Positions 8,317 to 16,483 of a DNA stretch of 64,000 nucleotides are shown piece by piece. Numbering within the stretch: position 1 is the first letter of the stretch; every line of letters begins with the position of its first letter. Origin of the DNA: an uncultured Bacillaceae bacterium (GTDB taxonomy: Bacteria; Bacillota; Bacilli; Bacillales; Bacillaceae_L). The translations under genes and the position numbers were made by a program. The stretch spans positions 186,001-250,000 of the forward strand of contig CANMHG010000004.1 in the NCBI GenBank assembly GCA_947497585.1. The letters run 5' to 3'. The notes beneath the pieces are model-generated. The model was not told the DNA's origin, searched no databases, and saw only the letters and a list, made by a program, of their open reading frames with translations.

Positions 8317-9087
8317 ATGTTATTAAAAACAATACCAAACATTCAACTCCCAGATTTGGATGGGAACCAGGTTTCTTTGGATCATTACAAAGGCAAAAAT
8401 ACGTTAATATTTATGTGGTCTTCTTGGTGACGTTGTAGAGATCAACTGCCTGGATGGCAGGATTTCTATGAAAAGTATAAAAATGAAGGCTTTGAATTTT
8501 TATCAGTGTCTGTTGATATTCAAGGTGCAGAAGTCGTCAGGCCATATGCAAAAGATAGATCATTTACAACAGTCATAGACTCTGAAAATGTTTTTGCGAA
8601 CTTATTTGGTTTTAAAATTGTTCCAAATGGTATTTTTATTGATAAAAATGGAGTCATCAGACTCATTAAACAAGGCTTTCATGTTTCCAATCAGGAACAT
8701 ACAGAAGCGGTAAGACAACTGCTTAAAGGTGAAGCTGAAAAAGTTGTTTTAGATGACCAGTATTATAATCCAACACCTACAACAAGCAATATCGAAATCC
8801 AACTAGCTCAAACGAAGTTTAAACTTGGTATGGAATACTCTAGAAATGGAAAAAAAGAAGAGGCCTTAAAAGAGCTTGATGAAGCCTTACTATTTGATAG
8901 TGATAATTTCTTAATTCGAAAACAACGTTGGTATATTCGACATCCAGAGAAATTTTCTCCAACTATCGATGTTGAATGGCAACAAAAGCAACTTGAAATA
9001 GAAAAAGCAGAAGAAGCAAAGCGAAAAGGTGAAGATTGTGGACCAGATGGTTGTGTAATTCCGGGTACACAAGATTCTAAGGTGTAA
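8317..9087 (+). CDS. TlpA/thioredoxin-like probable selenoprotein (in-frame TGA at codon 38)
   Basis: A reading frame of 256 codons with one in-frame TGA (8428-8430) at codon 38. Before it the frame encodes a TlpA-type start (IQLPDLDGNQVSLDHYKGK, then FMWSSW); after it RCRDQLPGWQ and a complete thioredoxin fold (EFLSVSVDIQG, VVPNGIFIDKNGVI), a short helical repeat and a C-terminal CGPDGC. The TGA lies exactly where redox-active Cys of the WASWC motif is expected, giving W-U-R-C. A SECIS-like hairpin follows at 8433-8471. AGAGGTGG lies about 9 bp ahead of the ATG at 8317. Starting after the TGA (GTG at 8506) would leave no ribosome-binding site and half a domain. The alternative is a nonsense-mutated pseudogene, but the 219 codons downstream are intact. 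Confidence 0.75.
8433..8471 (+). promoter_or_regulatory. Putative bacterial SECIS element
   Basis: Hairpin starting 2 nt after the in-frame TGA. The lower stem TAGAGATC (8436-8443) pairs with GATTTCTA (8461-8468) with one G-U pair, and can extend outward by three more pairs to 8433/8471. An AA bulge (8444-8445) on the 5' side separates it from the upper stem CTGCC/GGCAG (8446-8450/8456-8460). The apical loop is TGGAT (8451-8455), with G at positions 2 and 3, and starts 21 nt after the TGA. Known bacterial SECIS elements share the small loop with an early G, a spacing of roughly 16-37 nt, and a bulged stem. Confidence 0.75.
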
Positions 9088-9092
9088 TTTTG

Positions 9093-9124
9093 AGCAGACG
9101 AGACTAAGTTCGTCTGCTTTTTTG
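9093..9124 (+). terminator. Rho-independent terminator after the selenoprotein candidate
   Basis: The 9-bp stem AGCAGACGA (9093-9101) / TCGTCTGCT (9110-9118) is followed by a run of Ts. It closes a monocistronic unit. Confidence 0.85.
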
Positions 9125-9190
9125 AACCTTAATACTTTTTAAAGACGATGATACAATAGTTGTAGTAACTGTATGGGAGGGTAAGATTTC

Positions 9191-10435
9191 ATGGCAGCTT
9201 TAACAATTAATAGATCCAGGCTTCAAGAACGAATAGAAAAGCTAAGTGAAATAGGTAGAACAAAAGACAATGGTGTGGAGCGAATTGCCTTAAGTGAAGA
9301 AGACAAGGTTGGACATTTGCTTTTGTCAGAATGGATGAGGGAAGCTGGACTTTCGGTTCGTCATGATCATTTTGGTAATTTGATAGGTAGAAAAGAAGGG
9401 ACAGATCCTAATTTACCTGTCATTATGGTTGGCTCACATACAGATTCTGTAAGAAATGGTGGGAAATTTGACGGTGTGATTGGGGTTCTTGCTGGAATCG
9501 AAATTGCTCATTTGATTACTGAGGCAGGAATCTCACACCAACATCCTTTTGAAGTCGTCTCCTTTTGCGAGGAAGAGGGCTCACGATTTAACGATGGTAT
9601 ATTCGGTAGCAGAGGGATGGTAGGGAAGGTTACTCAACAGGACTTACAAAAAATCGATGATAACAGCATAACAAGATTTGAGGCAATGCATTATTTTGGC
9701 TTTGGCATTAATCCTTTACTAATAGAGGAATCAGTTAGGAAGCAAGGAGAGATTAAATATTTCTTTGAAATGCATATTGAACAAGGTCCTTTACTTGAAA
9801 GTAAAAACATCCCCGTCGGAATTGTAAGTGGGATTGCAGGGCCGGCATGGTTTAAAGTTAAACTTACTGGAGAAGCGGGGCATGCTGGCACTGTACCAAT
9901 GTCTTTAAGAAAGGATCCATTGGTTGGGGCGGCCGAGATTATAACTGAGGTTGAAAGAGTTTGTGGAATTGATACCTCAGCACCTACCGTTGGAACTGTT
10001 GGTCGTATTCAATGTCTGCCTGGTGGAACGAATATTATTCCAAGCTCAGTTGAATTTACTTTGGATATTCGTGACATTGATTTAGCAAGAAGAAATGAAG
10101 CAATCAATCAGGTTATGAAGAAAATTGAAGAAGTATGCCATCATAGAGGACTTCAATATGAGATTGAGAAAAATGTAGATGCAGCTCCAGTTCGATGCTC
10201 AGAAAGTATTATTGACACATTGAAAACAGTCTGTAAAGAAAATGGCGTAGATGCACCAGTAATGGTCAGTGGAGCAGGACATGATGCAATGTTCATGGCA
10301 GACATAACAGAGGTAGGGATGATCTTTGTTCGCTCACGAGATGGAATCAGCCACCATCCTGCAGAATGGACAGATATGGAGGATATTACTGTAGGAACAA
10401 AAATTATGCTTGAAGCAGTTCTTAAGCATTTATAG
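9191..10435 (+). CDS. M20-family Zn-dependent amidohydrolase (N-carbamoyl-L-amino acid hydrolase / allantoate amidohydrolase type)
   Basis: A 414-aa protein of the usual family length (about 410). Metal-binding motif GSHTDSV begins at residue 81 and is followed by GGKFDGVIGVL; the second site EEEGSRF follows around residues 128-134, and a conserved GAGHDAM and SRDGISHHPAEW occur near the C-terminus. Such enzymes cleave N-carbamoyl-amino acids, allantoate or beta-ureidopropionate in nitrogen salvage. No hydantoin or purine catabolism genes are adjacent, so the substrate is open. GGGAGGGT precedes the ATG. A palindromic repeat lies 15 bp after the stop. Confidence 0.85.
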   Translation: MAALTINRSRLQERIEKLSEIGRTKDNGVERIALSEEDKVGHLLLSEWMREAGLSVRHDHFGNLIGRKEGTDPNLPVIMVGSHTDSVRNGGKFDGVIGVLAGIEIAHLITEAGISHQHPFEVVSFCEEEGSRFNDGIFGSRGMVGKVTQQDLQKIDDNSITRFEAMHYFGFGINPLLIEESVRKQGEIKYFFEMHIEQGPLLESKNIPVGIVSGIAGPAWFKVKLTGEAGHAGTVPMSLRKDPLVGAAEIITEVERVCGIDTSAPTVGTVGRIQCLPGGTNIIPSSVEFTLDIRDIDLARRNEAINQVMKKIEEVCHHRGLQYEIEKNVDAAPVRCSESIIDTLKTVCKENGVDAPVMVSGAGHDAMFMADITEVGMIFVRSRDGISHHPAEWTDMEDITVGTKIMLEAVLKHL

Positions 10436-10449
10436 AAATTGTGTCTTTT

Positions 10450-10501
10450 GGGGCCTGACCCCCGGTACGTTAAAGCATTAACGCACCGGGGGTCAGGCCC
10501 C
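10450..10501. repeat. 52-bp palindromic repeat, copy 4
   Basis: Same palindrome family, 15 bp after the stop of the M20 gene. The centre reads AAAGCATTAA instead of AAAGCTTTAA. The right flank continues TTTTGTCAT, a flank shared by several copies. Confidence 0.9.
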
Positions 10502-10625
10502 TTTTGTCATATTATGTTCCCTCTTTACTTGGTCGTTGATCCTCATGTATAGTGAAATGGTGGATATTTATCCATAATTTTCAAAAAATACTGCTAGTAG
10601 CGGCAGAGAAGAGGGGGAGATGTTA

Positions 10626-10688
10626 ATGATTAAGGGACAAAACAAGGCATACAATGGTAAGGATGAGAGTAGGAATTGTAAGACCTAG
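10626..10688 (+). CDS. Possible 20-codon leader peptide
   Basis: A 20-codon frame that starts with ATG behind a strong GGGGGAG site and ends 24 bp before the start of the GNAT fusion gene. It encodes a polar, basic peptide with one cysteine. It may be a translated leader, or simply a decoy open frame; no attenuator hairpin is obvious. Confidence 0.25.
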   Translation: MIKGQNKAYNGKDESRNCKT

Positions 10689-10712
10689 TAAAGGTTATTG
10701 GAGGAAAATAGA

Positions 10713-13700
10713 ATGGAACAAACAAAACAAAAGATAGAAATTATTGAGTATCATGAAGGTTTAGCAGCGGGTGTAGCAGAAATGTGGAATCTTAGCCGGG
10801 ACGGCTGGGGCGGAGATTCGCATGTGACCACAGAGGAAAAAGTTCGTACTCAAGAAGCGAATTCTAGTAATCTAAATCTCTATTTAGCAATGGACGGAGA
10901 CAAGGTGGTTGGGTATTGCGGTCTTTGTGAATATCGTGAAGACGAGGGTGCACTTTACATACCTTTGTTAAATGTTCGAACAGACTATCATGGGAAGAAA
11001 ATTGGGAAGTTGCTAGTTTTAAAAGCATTAGAACGTGCGGTTGAGCTAAACTGGCCAAGGCTTGATTTATATACATGGCCAGGTAATTCCAAAGCGGTTC
11101 CATTGTATAAAAAGTGCGGATTCTTCTGGGAAGATCGTGACGATACAACACATCTAATGAACTTTATGCCAACGGTTCTAAATACGGAAGCAATTAAAGA
11201 TTATTTTGCAAACGTAGATTGGTATGATGCTAGTACGAGAGTAATTGAAGTAACTCCTGATGGTAAAAAAGAGAATGATTTTACTTACTATGAATACAAG
11301 TGGGATTCAAACAGTGACGAGCTTCGACTAGAATTTGAACGGACAGGTCGTGGACTTAGATCAATTGAAACGAATGATTACTCGATATCCGTAGAAGTTG
11401 AAAACTTCACTTTAGTTTGTGACTCAGCCTATACGGTTCGTTATTTTATAAAAAATAAGTCAGGAAAACCTCTTCAGATTGATCTTAAAGGGGAAGATCA
11501 TAAGATTGTTCGTTATTCCTATGAACATTCTCTTTCGGTAGAGGGAGAGACCGTTCTCGAAGCGAATTTTAACCTTGAAAATCTAGTAGAAGAACAAAGC
11601 AACTGGAGAACTCACCCTTCCGTTGTTACAAATATGCTGATTAACGGGAAAGAGGCAACATTTGCAGTGGGTATATTGCCGAAATTGCCTGCGAAACTAA
11701 CAGCTGTTGTCCCAGGATCTCAGTGTTATTTGAATGAAGAGTCTGTTTTTTATCTGGACCTTCAAAACAACTTTAGTGAATCAGCAAGATTTACATTGAC
11801 TGTACCAGAGAATGAGCTGGTTTCCTTAAAGCAATCTGAGTTTAGCGTAACACTTGCTTCAAAAGGAAAGACATCGATTCCTGTGCCTTATACTCTTTTA
11901 CAACATGGGTTTTATGAACCTGTTATTGATGTTGCAGTAAAAAGGGAAAATGGAGTCAGTCAACAATTCACCAAACAAATCGGTATCGGCTTCAAAGGTT
12001 TAGGCGCACGTTTTTCAGGAGAATGTGATGATTACTGGCACATATATAATGGCTTGTATCATTTATATTTGAGTAAATTTGACAATAAACTGATTCCTGG
12101 TAGAGCAACAAAGGGATCACAATCGACAATGTTTATGTACCCTAAACTTGGGAAGCCTTATTCAAGTGAATTATCAAAACGTAAACCGAGTTTCGTAGAG
12201 TATAAGGAAGAAAGTGGTGCGATGGTATTATATGCAACGTACCAATCATCCGATTTTGCAAATATGGAATTAGTAAGTGTTTCTAAGCTTTATGGTGAGG
12301 GGTTGATGGAGCAATCCTACCTTGTACGAAACAAATGTACGTCAGACACGGCCGATCCAGTATGGATTTACCAGCCAATTTATCATGAGTTGTATAAGCC
12401 AATTCTTCCTATGAAGGGTCAGGTTGTAAAAGTGGAAGATCAAGCCTACTCGGATTATGGTGTTTGGAATAGTGCCAATCTAACTGAAAACTGGTTATTC
12501 TCTCGCCATGATTCCTATGCCCATGGAATCTCATGGCCAAGAGATTCAAAAGTAAACTTTGAAACTTGGTTTTTCTATGTAGAGCATAACCTTGGAAATA
12601 TCCCAGCAAATGGTGAGATTAGTACAAAGCCTGTTTATCATTCATTAGGTGCCTACCAAGGTTGGGAAGAGTTTAGAGAGTTTGCTTTGAAAAAAACGAT
12701 GAGAACCGCAGCTACTGTTGATGACCTATTTTTACAAAAAAATAAACTAGAAATGAAGTTAGTAGATCGAAAAGCGAACTATATCCATGGAGAAGTTGCA
12801 CTAAACGGTAAAACAGTAATCGTATCGGCAGAGGATGAAAAACGAGAGGTCCATGCTACGATTGAGAGGGATACTGCACCTCTATCAACAGTAGTAGCAG
12901 AATATGAGATTAATGGGATTAAAGATTGTAAAAAAGCTTTACGCATCAATCCTTCTAACCTACCCATCATTGTTCAAAAAGAAATGAGAGACGGAGTTGA
13001 AGTACTTACAGCAAGTAATGAAGAAATCTCAATTGCTGCTGCGGAAGGCTTTTACCCTGCATTATTCTCTTTAAAAGTGAACGACAAAGAATGGTTAGAT
13101 ACTTCGTTCCCAGCACTTAAACCGAAATCATGGTGGAATCCATGGAGTGGCGGGATTCGCTCAGGTGTACTAGGAATCAACAACAAATCTTTTACAAAAG
13201 AAAAGACAATAGTTAGTGAAGGAAAACTTGAGGATCAAGAAGGAAGAGTATGGAAGGGTCTAAAGCTTTCCACGGTGTTTACTGAAAATGAGACGTATAA
13301 AGGTCTCGGAATTCACCAATACTACGTGATGCTGCCAGGTGTTCCAGTAGTGGCATTCTTTACAAAAATCACTCAGAATACAGGTACTTATTTTCATTAT
13401 AAAAAATGGTTTACAGAGTGCAGTTTTGGGCTTGGATGGGTGCAAAATGCGGAAAGTGATAGAAAGTATATTGCTGGAAAAACTGAGTTTCAAGCAGGCT
13501 TGTCAGACCATACGATTGTTGGTTCAACTACGGATGAACAGATTTTACAATTAGTTGCAGAACGTGAAGCAGTAGGTGTCGAATCCTATATGAACAAAGA
13601 GGTTATGTTATTTGCTATTTGGAGAGAAATACAAATGGCAAATGGAACAGAATTCTTATCTGCTCCATCCTTTATTGTTGGCTCAGATAAGATTATAAGC

Positions 13701-13763
13701 TCAGATGAAGTAAAAGACTTACAACGAATGACATTTAAAGAGGTTGAAGATGAAAATAATTGA
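10713..13763 (+). CDS. GNAT N-acetyltransferase fused to a large beta-rich C-terminal region
   Basis: A 1016-aa protein. Residues about 1-155 form a complete GNAT domain, with the acetyl-CoA-binding region in VRTDYHGKKIGKLLV and the late YKKCGFFWE strand. The remaining 860 residues are unlike any common GNAT partner and look beta-rich, with repeated tryptophan/tyrosine-rich strands resembling carbohydrate-active or immunoglobulin-like modules; I do not recognise them. There is no signal peptide. GGAGG lies upstream of the ATG at 10713. The stop overlaps the next gene, an amidohydrolase, by 14 bp, so the two are translationally coupled and probably share a pathway. Confidence 0.75.
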   Translation: MEQTKQKIEIIEYHEGLAAGVAEMWNLSRDGWGGDSHVTTEEKVRTQEANSSNLNLYLAMDGDKVVGYCGLCEYREDEGALYIPLLNVRTDYHGKKIGKLLVLKALERAVELNWPRLDLYTWPGNSKAVPLYKKCGFFWEDRDDTTHLMNFMPTVLNTEAIKDYFANVDWYDASTRVIEVTPDGKKENDFTYYEYKWDSNSDELRLEFERTGRGLRSIETNDYSISVEVENFTLVCDSAYTVRYFIKNKSGKPLQIDLKGEDHKIVRYSYEHSLSVEGETVLEANFNLENLVEEQSNWRTHPSVVTNMLINGKEATFAVGILPKLPAKLTAVVPGSQCYLNEESVFYLDLQNNFSESARFTLTVPENELVSLKQSEFSVTLASKGKTSIPVPYTLLQHGFYEPVIDVAVKRENGVSQQFTKQIGIGFKGLGARFSGECDDYWHIYNGLYHLYLSKFDNKLIPGRATKGSQSTMFMYPKLGKPYSSELSKRKPSFVEYKEESGAMVLYATYQSSDFANMELVSVSKLYGEGLMEQSYLVRNKCTSDTADPVWIYQPIYHELYKPILPMKGQVVKVEDQAYSDYGVWNSANLTENWLFSRHDSYAHGISWPRDSKVNFETWFFYVEHNLGNIPANGEISTKPVYHSLGAYQGWEEFREFALKKTMRTAATVDDLFLQKNKLEMKLVDRKANYIHGEVALNGKTVIVSAEDEKREVHATIERDTAPLSTVVAEYEINGIKDCKKALRINPSNLPIIVQKEMRDGVEVLTASNEEISIAAAEGFYPALFSLKVNDKEWLDTSFPALKPKSWWNPWSGGIRSGVLGINNKSFTKEKTIVSEGKLEDQEGRVWKGLKLSTVFTENETYKGLGIHQYYVMLPGVPVVAFFTKITQNTGTYFHYKKWFTECSFGLGWVQNAESDRKYIAGKTEFQAGLSDHTIVGSTTDEQILQLVAEREAVGVESYMNKEVMLFAIWREIQMANGTEFLSAPSFIVGSDKIISSDEVKDLQRMTFKEVEDENN

Positions 13764-14601
13764 CGCTCATATTCACTATTCGGATATTAAAAGCTTTCAC
13801 CAAACAGCAACTGACATTTCAAAGGTAGATTACTCGTTTGAGGGGATTCAGAAGGAGTTTGCTGAGAACAATGTCGTTTTAGGTATTGCGATGGGGGTTA
13901 CTGAGACAGCTGGGGAAGGATTTCCTGACTCAGCTTCCTCTTCTCCAATGGGAATTGATTTAACACCTGAAATCCCAAAGAACATTGTATATTGTGCAGG
14001 GATAAACCCATTTAAGCTAGATGAGGCAGCCTTAGCACAATTAGAAAAAGATGTTCAAAAACCAGATTGTGTCGGAATCAAAATTTACTTGGGTTATTAC
14101 CCTTACTATGCTTATGATGATGTGTATGAACCTGTATACGCGATTGCTAAGAAATACAATGTGCCAGTTGTCTATCATACTGGCGACACGTATTCAGAAC
14201 GAGGGCGACTTCGTTTCTCACATCCACTAGCAATTGATGAAGTAGCTGTAAAGCACAGAGAGATGACAATCATGATGGCTCATTTCGGAGACCCATGGGT
14301 ACTTGATGGGGCTGAGGTTGTTTACAAGAATTCAAATGTCTATGCAGATCTTTCTGGACTTGTAGTTGGAGCAGATGGAGACATCAAACGTCTACAGGAC
14401 ACTAGGTTTTTTGATCATCTATTGCATGCCCTAACCTTTACAAATAACTATGAGAAATTCCTATTTGGAACCGATTGGCCACTAACCCCAATCAAACCAT
14501 ACATCGAATTTATCAAAGACATCATCCCAGAAGAATACCATGAAGATGTATTCTACAACACAGCGTTAAAAGTGTTTCCAAAAATTAAAGCATTCTTATA
14601 A
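13750..14601 (+). CDS. Amidohydrolase family protein (metal-dependent TIM-barrel hydrolase)
   Basis: A 283-aa protein. The first metal-binding motif DAHIHYSD lies at the N-terminus, with VVYHTGD, MMAHFGDPW and the terminal GTDWPL aspartate following in order; this is the amidohydrolase-2 arrangement used by decarboxylases and hydrolases. The ATG at 13750 follows AGAGG and overlaps the end of the GNAT fusion gene by 14 bp, which indicates coupled expression. The substrate cannot be inferred. A palindromic repeat starts 6 bp after the stop. Confidence 0.8.
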   Translation: MKIIDAHIHYSDIKSFHQTATDISKVDYSFEGIQKEFAENNVVLGIAMGVTETAGEGFPDSASSSPMGIDLTPEIPKNIVYCAGINPFKLDEAALAQLEKDVQKPDCVGIKIYLGYYPYYAYDDVYEPVYAIAKKYNVPVVYHTGDTYSERGRLRFSHPLAIDEVAVKHREMTIMMAHFGDPWVLDGAEVVYKNSNVYADLSGLVVGADGDIKRLQDTRFFDHLLHALTFTNNYEKFLFGTDWPLTPIKPYIEFIKDIIPEEYHEDVFYNTALKVFPKIKAFL

Positions 14602-14606
14602 AAAGT

Positions 14607-14657
14607 GGGGCCTGACCCCCGGCGCGTTAAAGCTTTAACGCACTGGGTATCAGGCCC
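14607..14657. repeat. 52-bp palindromic repeat, copy 5 (degenerate right arm)
   Basis: Same family, 6 bp after the amidohydrolase stop. The right arm is worn (CACTGGGTATCAGGCCC), so the outer stem is partly broken. It is the most diverged copy in the window. Confidence 0.85.
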
Positions 14658-14728
14658 TTGTTGTCACAATTTGAATATGCCCTCCTTCATAAATTAAGGT
14701 ATAATAAATGGTAAAAGGAGATGAAGAA

Positions 14729-14950
14729 ATGGCCATAAAAAGAGAAGATATCTATAAATTAATTGAAAGTGTACCAGATGAAAAGTTATCGGATCTAGCG
14801 AAGTTAATTAAGAGTTTATCAATACCAGAGGTTGAGCCTTCTGAAAAAGAAGTAGAGGCAATTAAAGAAGCCCAAAAGGAATACAAGAATGGTAAAACTC
14901 ATTCATACACCATTGATGAATTACGAAAGGAATTCTTGGATAATGAGTAG
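14729..14950 (+). CDS. Type II antitoxin (partner of the RelE/ParE-type toxin)
   Basis: A 73-aa acidic protein whose middle is helical (DIYKLIESVPDEKLSDLAKLIKSL) and whose C-terminus reads YTIDELRKEF, a typical toxin-binding tail. The start at 14729 follows AAAGGAG; an ATG at 14708 is too close to no ribosome site. The stop overlaps the toxin start by 8 bp. By family analogy it neutralises the toxin and may repress its own promoter. Confidence 0.75.
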   Translation: MAIKREDIYKLIESVPDEKLSDLAKLIKSLSIPEVEPSEKEVEAIKEAQKEYKNGKTHSYTIDELRKEFLDNE

Positions 14951-15212
14951 ATACAAACTTGAATTATCTAGGAGTTCTAAAAAGTTCCTTCAAAAAAATG
15001 ATAGGGTAACAAGAGAAAGGATAATTAACGTTATACATGCTCTAACTGAAAATCCTTTTTCCTATCCAGGCATGATCAAACTATCTGGATTTGATGATAC
15101 CTATAGGGTAAGAGTAGGTAAATATAGGTTGATTTATCAGATTTATGATGAAAGGTTATTAATCTTTGTTCAGGATATAGATAGTCGTGGCGATATCTAT
15201 AAACACATTTAG
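14943..15212 (+). CDS. RelE/ParE-family toxin
   Basis: An 89-aa basic protein with the RelE/ParE fold: KLELSRSSKKFLQKN at the N-terminus, then KLSGFDDTYRVRVGKYRLIYQI and a final strand LIFVQDIDSRGDIYK. RelE toxins cut mRNA in the ribosome and ParE toxins poison gyrase; the R-V-R-V-G-K-Y-R-L-I-Y pattern is common in the RelE-like branch, so I lean to mRNA cleavage. It is translated from an ATG inside the antitoxin gene, the classic TA arrangement. A longer upstream in-frame extension is out of context. Confidence 0.8.
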   Translation: MSRYKLELSRSSKKFLQKNDRVTRERIINVIHALTENPFSYPGMIKLSGFDDTYRVRVGKYRLIYQIYDERLLIFVQDIDSRGDIYKHI

Positions 15213-15291
15213 CTTACTACAATCAATCTTCTAATAAAACTCCAATACATCTACAATTTATTTCTTCAAAACTGTCTTTCTTCAACGATAT

Positions 15292-15329
15292 AAAAAACAA
15301 ACTGAGCCCAGTAGTTAAGTCTCAGTTTG
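15292..15329 (-). terminator. Terminator of the CAP-domain gene
   Basis: The arms CAAACTGAG (15298-15306) and CTCAGTTTG (15321-15329) form a 9-bp stem. Read on the minus strand they are followed by a run of six Ts (15297-15292), so the hairpin terminates the minus-strand CAP gene. Confidence 0.75.
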
Positions 15330-15372
15330 CAAAAGTTTTATCATATTGAATAAAGGAACACCTTACTCTTTA

Positions 15373-16128
15373 TTACTTCCCAATAAACATCTGAGTCCAA
15401 TAATTACCCTCAACATGTCCAACTCCAATGTGAGTGAAGTTTGAACTTAAGATATTCTTACGATGACCTTCACTGTTCATCCACGCATTTACCACTTCTT
15501 GAGGTGAGCGCTGCCCTTTTGCAATATTTTCACCTGCTGCGCGATATTGAACCCCAAACTGCTTCATCATATCAAACGGTGATCCGTACGTTGGGCTTGT
15601 ATGTGAGAAATACCCATTGTTTTTCATATCAGAAGACTTAAGTCTAGCAACCTCACTTACTTTCAAATCAATCTTAAGAGGTTGTAATCCATATTTTGCA
15701 CGTTCATTATTTGTTAATGAAACAACTTGTTGCTCAAACTGACTTAATGCATTCGTAGCCTGATTAGTTGTTTCATTTGTTTTTTCTTTAGGTTGTTGCT
15801 GTACTGGTTGTTGTTGTACAGGTTGCTGAACCACAGGACTTTCTTGTGCTGGTTGTTCCGTTGGTTGAGGTTGAGTTGTTTCCTTTGATGGTTGCTCAAC
15901 TGGTTGTGTAGTTTGTTCTACTTTTGGTTGGGTTTGATAGTATTGAGCATAGTATTTTTTTAATAAACTATTAATAAAGCTATCCCAATTCGTTGAATTG
16001 TTAACAGTTAAAGTGTAACGAGTTTCATAGGTTTGCTTAGCTGCAGTTGTGTGTTCTGCAGAACTAGCTAGTGGCCCTGACACTAATAAAGCTCCTGCTA
16101 CTACGATTGATAATACTGTCTTTTTCAT
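15373..16128 (-). CDS. Secreted CAP-domain protein (YkwD-like)
   Basis: A 251-aa protein with an N-terminal Sec signal peptide (MKKTVLSIVVAGALLVSG, cleavage near SSAEH). A proline/glutamine-rich spacer with repeats of QQPVQ and EQP fills about residues 60-120. The C-terminal 125 residues are a CAP/SCP domain, with NNERAKYGLQPL, the HTSP histidine, GENIAKG and HRKNILSSNFTHIGVG. CAP proteins in spore-formers are surface or secreted proteins of unclear chemistry. AAGGAGG precedes the ATG. It has its own terminator. Confidence 0.85.
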   Translation of the reverse strand: MKKTVLSIVVAGALLVSGPLASSAEHTTAAKQTYETRYTLTVNNSTNWDSFINSLLKKYYAQYYQTQPKVEQTTQPVEQPSKETTQPQPTEQPAQESPVVQQPVQQQPVQQQPKEKTNETTNQATNALSQFEQQVVSLTNNERAKYGLQPLKIDLKVSEVARLKSSDMKNNGYFSHTSPTYGSPFDMMKQFGVQYRAAGENIAKGQRSPQEVVNAWMNSEGHRKNILSSNFTHIGVGHVEGNYWTQMFIGK

Positions 16129-16483
16129 ATTCAGTCCTCCTTGTTGTGTGTAACCTTGGCTACAACGCCATCATAGCACGCTAGTTTTGTAACATTTCAG
16201 GAAGACATTTCCTACTCTCAAAAACTCGAAACTTTTCACCTATTGAAAGTTCGACAGAGAACTGAAAAATAATAGATTTTTCCGACTTGGGTGTGGTTTC
16301 TATAAGTGTTCTTTTTTACCAGCAATGGTAGACAATACTAGAATATGCCTATTGACACATTTAAGAGGAGAGAGGTTTTATGACTTTTGTTAATGTTGGA
16401 TGACAAATATGATAAATGTGACAAATAGGGCCTGACCCCCAATGCGTTAAAGCTTTAACGCGCCGGGGGTCAGGCCCCTGTTG
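16129..16483. other. Intergenic region between the CAP and AlkA genes
   Basis: This 355-bp stretch holds the CAP promoter region and one palindromic repeat (16427-16478). A short 7-codon frame at 16380-16403 starts with ATG behind AGGAGAGAGG and has TTGACA at 16352-16357. It may be the remnant of a plus-strand gene cut short near the repeat. I see nothing else. Confidence 0.4.
16427..16478. repeat. 52-bp palindromic repeat, copy 6
   Basis: Same family. This copy lies 6 bp beyond the stop of the minus-strand glycosylase gene, in the same absolute orientation as plus-strand copies. The first base is A instead of G. The right flank reads TGTTGTCAT, across the gene boundary. Confidence 0.9.

Noticed and set aside
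8506-9087. Short redoxin gene starting at GTG 8506
   Set aside because: It lacks a ribosome-binding site and would begin in the middle of the thioredoxin fold, whereas an ATG at 8317 with a good site extends the same frame through the TGA.
8317-9087. Nonsense-mutated pseudogene
   Set aside because: Not fully excluded, but the single stop lies exactly at the redox residue, the rest of the frame is intact and a SECIS-like hairpin follows at the right distance.
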